Source: Vicinamibacteria bacterium (GTDB taxonomy: Bacteria > Acidobacteriota > Vicinamibacteria > Vicinamibacterales > 2-12-FULL-66-21). Taken from it: DNA of 12,721 nt. The translations under genes were made by a program, and so were the position numbers. Shown piece after piece: positions 7,440 through 12,721 of the stretch. The stretch is taken from contig JAICSD010000078.1 in the NCBI GenBank assembly GCA_025937075.1, positions 1-12,721 on the forward strand. The letters run 5' to 3'. Numbering within the stretch: position 1 is the stretch's first letter; each line of letters opens with the position of its first letter. Under the pieces are notes generated by a model. It searched no databases. It saw only the letters and a program-made list of their open reading frames with translations, and was not told where the DNA came from.

Positions 7440-7517
7440 CTGGCCCTCCGTCCCAGTTGGAGAGATATATTAAGCAGATCCATCATTCGTACTGCCCCGC
7501 GTCGAGGAGTGTTCATC
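7440..7517. promoter_or_regulatory. Divergent promoter region between the DUF4038 and S10 genes
   Basis: This 78-bp gap separates the DUF4038 start (minus) from the S10 start (plus). It contains the only clear AT-rich patch in this GC-rich area, GATATATTAA at 7464-7473. That patch gives a TATATT -10 candidate on plus (7466-7471) and TAATAT on minus (7468-7473). No convincing -35 hexamer is seen for either direction. Shared control of the glycosidase and the peptidase is possible. Confidence 0.4.
7504..7509 (+). promoter_or_regulatory. Ribosome-binding site deciding the S10 peptidase start
   Basis: GAGGAG lies 8 nt before the ATG at 7518. Longer in-frame starts upstream (7320) would run through the divergent gene's coding strand and lack such a site. 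Confidence 0.6.
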
Positions 7518-9176
7518 ATGCGCATTCGTCAGTTGGCGATCGGAATTGCGTTGTCGTGCATGGCCGTGGGACCGGCGGCCACGGGAGCCGCGCAGCAGCC
7601 GCAGCCAGGGACACCGGGCGGCCGTCCCGGCGCGCCCGGCCCGCCCGGAACCACGCGCGCTCCGGAGAACGAGCCGCCGCCGCAGGGCGTCGAGCCGGCC
7701 GAGAACGTCTCGACCACGCAGCACACGATCACCATTGACGGCAAGACGATCCCGTACACGTCGCACGCGGGCACGATGATCATGCGGGACGAGGCAGGCA
7801 AGCCGAAGGCGACGGTCTTCTACATTGCGTACACGGCCGACAAGACGGATCCCGCGACGAGGCCAGTCACGTTCTTCTTCAACGGCGGGCCGGGGTCCGC
7901 ATCCATCTGGCTCGACATGGGCATCATGAGCCCGAAGCACCCGAACATGGGCCCCGGCGGCTCCGCGCCAGCACCGCCCTACGATCTCGTGGACAATCCG
8001 TACTCACCGCTCGACGCGACCGATCTCGTGCAGGTCGACGCGATGATGACGGGATACTCGCGGCCGGGCATCGGCGTGAAGCTTTCGGACTATACGGGCG
8101 CCACGAACGACATCAAGATGTTCGCGCAGTTCATCCGGAACTATCTCGACGAATACGACCGCTGGGCCTCGCCGAAGTACTTGTACGGCGAGAGCTACGG
8201 CACGTTCCGATCGGCCGGCCTCGCCTCGGAGCTGCAGACGACCGAGGGCATCGAGCTGAACGGGATCATGCTGCTGGGAACGGTGCTCGATTTCCAGTAC
8301 ATCACGCAGTCGCCCACGAACGACATCGGCTACGCGACGTTTCTGCCGACGTACACCGCGACGGCCTGGTACCACAAGAAGCTGCCGGCGCCGCTCCAGG
8401 GGCAGACGCTGGAGCAGGTCGTGCAGCAATCGCGCGGATACGCCTTCGGCGACTATCTCGGCGCGCTCGCCAAGGGGAACACGTTGACCGCGGCCGAGCG
8501 CAACAGCGTCGCGCAGAAACTGGCGGAGCTCACAGGACTGCCGCAAGCGTTCATCGTCAGCACCAACCTGCGGATCGACGCGGGTACGTTCCGGACGGAG
8601 TTACTGCGCGGCCAACGACTGATGCTCGGCCGCTACGACAGCCGCCTGACGGGCATCAACGGGAACGCGGCCAGCCAGCGGCAGGACTACGATCCGTCCA
8701 ACGTGGCCCCGTCCAGCGCGTTCATGGCGGCATTCATGCGCTATCTGCACGACGATCTGAAGTACACGACCAACCTTCAGTACTACATGGGCGGCCACGC
8801 GGGCCGGTGGGACTACGGCGATCTCGGACGCGGGTATCCGAGCGAGGTCGAATCGCTGCGGCTCGCGATGGCGAAGGATCCGTACCTGCACGTGATGGTT
8901 GGCGCCGGCTACTACGACACGGCCACGCCGTTCGCCAATGCCGAGTACACCTTCACGCACCTCGGATTCGATCCGACGTACCGCGATCGCGTGCACTTCA
9001 AGTATTACGAGAGCGGACACATGGCGTATCTGAACCAGGCGTCTGCGAAGCAGTTGAAGGCGGACATCGCGAGCTTCATCGCATCGACGAAGCATCCGCA
9101 GACGCTCGAGTCGCCGCAGGCTGTCTCTGTTCAGCAGCCCGCTACTGCCAGCGGAACACCTTCACGGCAACGATGA
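7518..9176 (+). CDS. Secreted serine carboxypeptidase, peptidase family S10
   Basis: This 552-residue exported peptidase of the alpha/beta-hydrolase fold starts at ATG 7518, with GAGGAG 8 nt upstream. Residues 1-25 form a Sec signal peptide (MRIRQLAIGIALSCMAVGPA, cleavage near A25). Residues 26-60 are a Pro/Gly-rich linker (PGTPGGRPGAPGPPGTT). The catalytic domain carries the S10 oxyanion segment FFFNGGPGSASIWLD (119-133), the nucleophile elbow GESYGT with S226, the acid D467 in GAGYYDTATPF, and H501 in YYESGHMAY. All three catalytic residues are present, so it should be active. S10 enzymes remove C-terminal residues from peptides and work best at acidic pH. It should be periplasmic or secreted. 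The last 35 bp overlap the convergent ABC permease gene. The divergent neighbour is the DUF4038 glycosidase. Confidence 0.9.
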   Translation: MRIRQLAIGIALSCMAVGPAATGAAQQPQPGTPGGRPGAPGPPGTTRAPENEPPPQGVEPAENVSTTQHTITIDGKTIPYTSHAGTMIMRDEAGKPKATVFYIAYTADKTDPATRPVTFFFNGGPGSASIWLDMGIMSPKHPNMGPGGSAPAPPYDLVDNPYSPLDATDLVQVDAMMTGYSRPGIGVKLSDYTGATNDIKMFAQFIRNYLDEYDRWASPKYLYGESYGTFRSAGLASELQTTEGIELNGIMLLGTVLDFQYITQSPTNDIGYATFLPTYTATAWYHKKLPAPLQGQTLEQVVQQSRGYAFGDYLGALAKGNTLTAAERNSVAQKLAELTGLPQAFIVSTNLRIDAGTFRTELLRGQRLMLGRYDSRLTGINGNAASQRQDYDPSNVAPSSAFMAAFMRYLHDDLKYTTNLQYYMGGHAGRWDYGDLGRGYPSEVESLRLAMAKDPYLHVMVGAGYYDTATPFANAEYTFTHLGFDPTYRDRVHFKYYESGHMAYLNQASAKQLKADIASFIASTKHPQTLESPQAVSVQQPATASGTPSRQR

Positions 9177-10194
9177 AGCTCAGGGCCCCCCATGCCGCGA
9201 GCAGCGCAAGCTCCGGCAGGAGGGGGCCCACGCCCGCGCCCTCGAGCATGACGCCGCGCAGCGCGTCGTTGAGCGCCGTCAACGGCAGCGCCTGAACGAA
9301 CGGCTGCATCGAAGCCGGGAAGCGTTCGGTCGAGAAGAAGATCCCCGAGAAGATCCACATCGGCACCATGACGAGATTCATGATGCCGGACACGCCTTCG
9401 ATCGTCGTCGGCCGTGCCGCGGCGAGCAGCCCGAGGCCGCTGAACGAGAGCGCGCCGATCAGCGCGATGACCGTCAGCAGGAGCAGCGATCCTCGCACGG
9501 GAACGTCGAGCGCGAAGTGGGCGAACAAGAGGAGCGCGCCCGCCTCGGGCACGAGGAAGAGCAGTCGTGACGCGAGCTGCGCGCCGAGCACGTGGCTTCG
9601 CCGCACCGGCGCGGCAACCAGCCGCTTGAGGAGGTGGCCGCTGCGCGCGACCACGAGCGAGAAGCCGATGCCCCACATGCCGGTTCCCATCAGGTTCATG
9701 CCGAGCAGTCCGGGCACCAGGAAGTCGATGTAGCGTGCGCCCGGCTCGCGGATCGCATTCACGGGCGCGGTGAAGGCATCCGCCCGTCCTGCCGCGCGCT
9801 GCAGTGCCGCATCGACCGCGAGCCGCGCCGTGCGTCCTTCGGGCTGTGAGGGATCGTAGGTGTACGTCGGCGGGTCGTCGCTCGAAACCAGCAGCACGAT
9901 GCGCCCGCGCACGAGGGCCGCACGCGCGTCGCGCTCCGGAAGAACGCTCGCTCGAAGCTCCGGCGCGGTCGACAGCGCCGCGAGGCGCGCATCCGCCTGC
10001 GGCCCTGCGGAAATCCCGACGGGCAGTGCATCGGGCGGACGGTTCCTGAACGCCAGCGCGAGTATCGCTGCGAGCACAATCGGGAACACGAACACCCAGA
10101 ACACGGCTTCGGGCTCGCGAACGAGCTCGCGGATGCGCGCCAGCGTCAGTTCCACGAACGGACCGCGGATCTTGTATGCACGTCTATCCGTCAC
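9142..10194 (-). CDS. ABC-2 type transporter permease
   Basis: This 350-residue inner-membrane protein is half of a two-gene ABC exporter. One membrane helix lies at about 31-49 (VFWVFVFPIVLAAILALAF), followed by an extracytoplasmic domain at about 50-155. Five more hydrophobic segments follow from about 158 to 345, including FLVPGLLGMNLMGTGMWGIG and SLLLLTVIALIGALSFSGLG. The motif LPLTALNDALRGVMLEG (303-319) before the last helix is characteristic of ABC-2 permeases of the YhhJ/DrrB type. The start is GTG at 10194, inside the ATPase gene (11-bp overlap, with GGAGG about 4 nt upstream), indicating coupled translation. The substrate is unknown; relatives export drugs, lipids or antibiotics. 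The 3' end overlaps the S10 gene by 35 bp. Confidence 0.88.
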   Translation of the reverse strand: MTDRRAYKIRGPFVELTLARIRELVREPEAVFWVFVFPIVLAAILALAFRNRPPDALPVGISAGPQADARLAALSTAPELRASVLPERDARAALVRGRIVLLVSSDDPPTYTYDPSQPEGRTARLAVDAALQRAAGRADAFTAPVNAIREPGARYIDFLVPGLLGMNLMGTGMWGIGFSLVVARSGHLLKRLVAAPVRRSHVLGAQLASRLLFLVPEAGALLLFAHFALDVPVRGSLLLLTVIALIGALSFSGLGLLAAARPTTIEGVSGIMNLVMVPMWIFSGIFFSTERFPASMQPFVQALPLTALNDALRGVMLEGAGVGPLLPELALLAAWGALSFIVAVKVFRWQ

Positions 10195-11125
10195 GCAGCC
10201 TCCGTCCCGTCAACGCCATGAACACGTCCTCGAGCGTCGCATGATGCGTCGCGAGCTGCGTGGGCTCCAGCCCGCGCGCGGCGAGCGCGGACAAGAGCGC
10301 GGGCACCGTGCGGTGCACTTCCCTGACGGTCAGCCGCCAGCTGCCGCCATCCCGCGTGACGCCCTCGACACTCGGGAGTCCGCGCAGCAGATCGTCAGGG
10401 AGATCCGCGGACTCGCCAACTCCGAATTCGACGACGTGTTCGGCGCCGAGCGACGTGATCAGCTCGGCGGGCGTTCCGACGGCGATGATCTTGCCGGAAT
10501 CGACGATGGCGACGCGATCGCAGAGGCGCGCCGCTTCTTCCATGTAGTGCGTGGTCAACAGGACGCTGCGGCCACGCGCCTTCAGACCCTCGACGATCTC
10601 CCACGTCTGACGGCGCGATTGCGGATCGAGACCGGTTGTGGGCTCGTCGAGAAACAGCAGCTCCGGGTCGCCGGCGAGCGCGCACCCCAGCGACAGCCGC
10701 TGTTTCTGTCCGCCGGACAGCGTGCGAACGTACGCGCGTGCCTTCTCGGTGAGTCCCACGAGACGGAGCACCTCCGCGACGCCGAGGCCCCGCGGGTAGA
10801 AACTGCGGAACAGCTCGACCACCTCGTCGACGCGAAGCTTCTCGGGAAACTTCGTCTCCTGGAGCTGAATCCCGAGGCGCCGCCGCAGGTTCAAGCCATC
10901 ACCACGCCAACGATCGCCGAGCACTTCGACGTCACCTTCATCGGCGGCCCGCAGGCCCTCGAAGATTTCCACCGTCGTCGTCTTGCCGGCGCCATTTGGC
11001 CCGAGCATCCCGAAGCACTCGCCGCGGCGGACGTCGAGATCGAGTCCGGCCACCGCGACGGTGTCACCGTAGCGCTTCACGAGCCCCCGGCATCGTAGCG
11101 CGGACGTCGACCCCTGGGGTTCCAT
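10184..11125 (-). CDS. ABC transporter ATP-binding protein (ABC-2 exporter type)
   Basis: This cytoplasmic ATPase of about 313 residues energises the permease encoded directly downstream. All nucleotide-binding motifs are visible (numbering from the GTG at 11128; subtract one for the ATG): Walker A GPNGAGKT (43-50), Q-loop around Q88-Q90, signature LSGGQ (137-141), Walker B LLFLDEPTTGLD (157-168), and H-loop LTTHYMEEA with H194. Residues about 225-314 form the C-terminal extension typical of DrrA/CcmA-type ATPases (THHATLEDVFMALTGR near the end). The start is either GTG 11128 or ATG 11125; neither has a clear ribosome-binding site. I give the ATG. The gene overlaps the permease by 11 bp (GTGACGGATAG), so the two are one operon. 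A truncated glyoxalase-like gene lies immediately upstream on the opposite strand. Confidence 0.9.
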   Translation of the reverse strand: MEPQGSTSALRCRGLVKRYGDTVAVAGLDLDVRRGECFGMLGPNGAGKTTTVEIFEGLRAADEGDVEVLGDRWRGDGLNLRRRLGIQLQETKFPEKLRVDEVVELFRSFYPRGLGVAEVLRLVGLTEKARAYVRTLSGGQKQRLSLGCALAGDPELLFLDEPTTGLDPQSRRQTWEIVEGLKARGRSVLLTTHYMEEAARLCDRVAIVDSGKIIAVGTPAELITSLGAEHVVEFGVGESADLPDDLLRGLPSVEGVTRDGGSWRLTVREVHRTVPALLSALAARGLEPTQLATHHATLEDVFMALTGRRLRDG

Positions 11126-11128
11126 CAC

Positions 11129-11474
11129 TGGTGCAGTCTACCAGCGGGTGCAGGCTATCCTTGTGAACATGATCGGTGGCGAGCGGCGCTGGCGTGTGCG
11201 GCGCTCCGCGACTTGGAGCGTGCGGGGTTGGAACACCCATTCCTCGTGCCGTTCTTCATCCACTTGGGCACGACGGCGCATCCGGCCCGCGGCGCGGCGC
11301 CCGGCGCGACACTCGTCGATCTGCGCGCGGAGCATCCCGATCCCTCGCGCGTGCGCACTATGCTGAAGATGCTGGGACTCGATTTGCCTGTTGCGCCGGG
11401 GTCCAGGCCCGCGCTCGTGGCCACCATCGACGGCCCGCTCGGTCGCGTGGAGCTGCGGTAGGATCGGAGCGATC
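11129..11474. other. 346-bp stretch without an intact gene, upstream of the ABC operon
   Basis: It lies between the divergent starts of the ABC ATPase (minus) and the second DinB gene (plus). It contains the glyoxalase-like tail and about 80 bp that should hold the ABC operon promoter. I found no convincing -35/-10 pair for the minus strand. Nothing else is seen. Confidence 0.4.
11213..11461 (+). pseudogene. Remnant: C-terminus of a glyoxalase-like (VOC-type) protein
   Basis: Eighty-two codons ending at TAG (11459-11461) read as the last third of a large glyoxalase-like domain protein. Diagnostic pieces are FLVPFFIHLGTTAHPARG, LVDLRAEHPDPSRVR, MLGLDLPVAPG and ALVATIDGPLGRVELR. The family normally runs to about 200 residues, with a complete N-terminal module before the PFFI strand. 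Here the frame is open back to 11099, but only a short stretch (about 11168 on) could be homologous, and no start with a ribosome-binding site exists; a TTG at 11213 is the only start codon in frame. I therefore call it a 5'-truncated gene. Its front would lie where the ABC operon now begins, which suggests a deletion or insertion boundary near 11130-11170. Alternatively a frameshift hides part of it. Confidence 0.5.
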
Positions 11475-12002
11475 ATGACGCCAGCCCGACCCGACCGCAC
11501 CGAAGCTGCTGACTACTACTTTCACTACATCGATCAGGTCGCTGACGGCGACATCGTTCGGACGCTCGCGTCACAGCGCGACGAGACCGTCGCGTACCTC
11601 GAACGCCTCCCGGAGGAGCGTGCCGGGTACCGGTACGCCGCGGACAAATGGACGCTGCGGAGTGTCGTGGGCCACCTGAACGACACCGAGCGCCTCTTCA
11701 CGGCGCGCGCGTTCTGGTTCGCGCGCGGATTCGAGACGCCGCTGCCAAGCTTCGATCAGAACGTTGCGATTACGACCGGCGGGTTCGATTCACGCACGTG
11801 GCGGAGCCTGGTCGACGAGTTCGCGGCCGTGCGCGCCGGGACGATTGCGTTCTTCGCCAGCCTGCCACAGGACGCATGGGATCGCCGCGGCATCGCGAGC
11901 GGCAACCCTTTCACCGTCCGTGCGCTAGCATATCTGATTGCCGGACACGTCACGCACCACATGCGCATCGTTGGTGAGCGTTATCTGGCTGCGTCCGCGT
12001 GA
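11475..12002 (+). CDS. DinB_2-type DinB-fold putative metal-dependent protein
   Basis: This 175-residue cytoplasmic protein belongs to the DinB/YfiT-like four-helix bundle superfamily, closest in pattern to the DinB_2 family. The metal triad is readily placed: H67 in [17 protein letters not shown], and H158 and H162 in [16 protein letters not shown]. The phrases [20 protein letters not shown] and [20 protein letters not shown] are highly typical of the family. The start ATG at 11475 has GGAG 5 nt upstream (11466-11469); an in-frame upstream extension to 11391 is rejected because it overlaps the glyoxalase-like tail. Biochemical roles known in the superfamily include thiol transfer and isomerisation; the specific role here is unknown. 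Its 3' end overlaps the convergent gene by 22 bp. Confidence 0.87.
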   Translation: MTPARPDRTEAADYYFHYIDQVADGDIVRTLASQRDETVAYLERLPEERAGYRYAADKWTLRSVVGHLNDTERLFTARAFWFARGFETPLPSFDQNVAITTGGFDSRTWRSLVDEFAAVRAGTIAFFASLPQDAWDRRGIASGNPFTVRALAYLIAGHVTHHMRIVGERYLAASA

Positions 12003-12721
12003 GGTTCCATGTCTGTTGCGCCTGGGAAGTCGCCGCGGATTGGATCGCGAGCCAGCACGTACACACCGCGTTCGGGTGAAGTGGCATAGCTCTCGGCGAC
12101 GAGCGCACGATTGCCCAATCCGGCGTCCGGCCGCGACAGCCCCGTGACGCGCGCGAGCTCGCCGGGAATCGTCATGCCGGCGCAGGCGAGAAAGCACCGC
12201 GCGATTTCGCACAGCGCGACGTCGCGCCGTGGGCGGCGCCGCAGTGCGTTGGGGAACCGTCCGACTGCGAGCGTCCAGACGTAGGTGAACTTCGGCTGGT
12301 AATACACAGCACCCGGCACGACGAGCATCGCCGCCTGCAGCTCGTCGAGGGCGCGTGTGAACGCGCTGCGATCCTTGATGCCCGCGTCGTTGCGCAAATC
12401 CGCGGTTGCCATCTCCCATTCGCGGCGCAGCACGCGAAGAATCCTCTGCGCGGGACGGCTCAGACGCCTGGCCTCGTCCGCGCGCCGCATGCCCCAGATC
12501 GCATGGAAGTACGGGATCATGCGCGGCGCGATGAACATCGATTTGCCGCGCGCGAGCTTGCCGTAATACACATTGCCGCGGCGAATCAATTCATCCTTGA
12601 GGAGCCAGGTGGCCGAGGCTTCTTCGTCCTTCTGAACGTTCCTCGGCATCACGGCATCGCGGCGGCCGCAGACTGCGACATACAACGACGGGCCGGGCCG
12701 CCGGGAGTCGGTCAGGCAGAA
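11981..12721 (-). CDS. AlkZ-related winged-helix protein (HTH_42-like), 5' partial
   Basis: The minus-strand frame is open to the right edge, so the N-terminus is outside; 246 residues are visible. The edge sequence [20 protein letters not shown] flows straight into [30 protein letters not shown] and [15 protein letters not shown]. This is the layout I associate with AlkZ-related proteins: a W-K-D-E...YYGK segment after the first winged helix. A further winged helix follows at about 85-155 ([17 protein letters not shown] to [13 protein letters not shown]). Apparent starts such as the TTG at 12685 are rejected, because similarity continues upstream of them. The N-terminal catalytic Q-x-Q/D region is not visible, so activity cannot be judged. 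A role in alkylation or crosslink repair is inferred from the superfamily only. The stop TAA lies inside the DinB gene. Confidence 0.65.
   Translation of the reverse strand, partial: FCLTDSRRPGPSLYVAVCGRRDAVMPRNVQKDEEASATWLLKDELIRRGNVYYGKLARGKSMFIAPRMIPYFHAIWGMRRADEARRLSRPAQRILRVLRREWEMATADLRNDAGIKDRSAFTRALDELQAAMLVVPGAVYYQPKFTYVWTLAVGRFPNALRRRPRRDVALCEIARCFLACAGMTIPGELARVTGLSRPDAGLGNRALVAESYATSPERGVYVLARDPIRGDFPGATDMEPHADAAR

Noticed and set aside
7518..7560. Lipobox (ALSC, C14) in the S10 signal peptide
   Set aside because: The -3 position is alanine rather than leucine, and a normal signal peptidase I site (GAA-QQ) lies at residue 25.
5583..9176. A functional link between the collagen-binding-like domain of the DUF4038 protein and the collagen-like linker of the S10 peptidase
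   Set aside because: The collagen-binding name is inherited from a domain label and is not evidence of collagen binding. Three Gly-x-y triplets are too few to form a triple helix.
9860..11098. A 412-codon plus-strand open frame
   Set aside because: It is antisense to the ABC ATPase and permease, which carry every expected motif.
11459..11464. TAGGAT as a -10 box for the second DinB gene
   Set aside because: It is only 10 nt before the ATG and overlaps the remnant's stop. A good GGAG site indicates a leadered transcript starting further upstream.
12600..12685. A translation start within the window for the right-end gene
   Set aside because: Family-like sequence continues in frame upstream of the TTG to the last base of the window, so the gene is cut by the edge.

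Overview
This is a GC-rich (clearly above 60%) bacterial chromosomal window with closely packed, mostly single-gene or two-gene units on both strands. The gene mix is typical of soil Acidobacteriota, and class Vicinamibacteria is my best guess: a YcaQ-type DNA glycosylase, DinB-fold and VOC proteins, a Tat-exported DUF1680/GH127-like hydrolase, a DUF4038 secreted glycosidase and a secreted S10 carboxypeptidase. That placement is an inference from gene style; the window holds no rRNA, tRNA or other phylogenetic marker. I see no CRISPR array, insertion sequence or phage gene.

Layout. Bases 1-1646 hold a 5'-cut YcaQ-like interstrand-crosslink DNA glycosylase, translationally coupled to a GNAT acetyltransferase. 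A DinB-fold protein (1628-2134, minus) runs into the GNAT gene and is divergent from a secreted cupin (2217-2705). Bases 2706-3062 hold no intact gene. They carry two gene tails joined at their missing 5' sides: a Doc-like toxin C-terminus (minus) and a carboxypeptidase-regulatory-like C-terminus (plus). A VOC protein follows (3063-3479).

The middle of the window looks like a catabolic block. A Tat-exported GH127-like beta-L-arabinofuranosidase-type enzyme (3530-5572) converges on a secreted DUF5060-DUF4038-collagen-binding-like glycosidase (5583-7439, minus). The latter shares a 78-bp divergent promoter region with a secreted S10 serine carboxypeptidase (7518-9176). Together these suggest extracytoplasmic breakdown of plant or microbial glycans and peptides. 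No transporter or regulator for the sugars is in view.

The right part holds a two-gene ABC-2 exporter operon (ATPase 11125 to 10184, then permease 10194 to 9142, minus), a 5'-truncated glyoxalase-like tail (11213-11461), a second DinB-fold protein (11475-12002), and a 5'-cut gene on the minus strand (11981-12721) that I read as an AlkZ-related winged-helix protein. The window therefore begins and ends inside genes of what is probably the same DNA-glycosylase superfamily.

I did not find a convincing undescribed multi-gene system. The items most worth following up are the head-to-head remnant junction near 2888, the GH127-like enzyme with its altered active-site loop beside the DUF4038 enzyme, and the pair of glycosylase-family genes at the edges.
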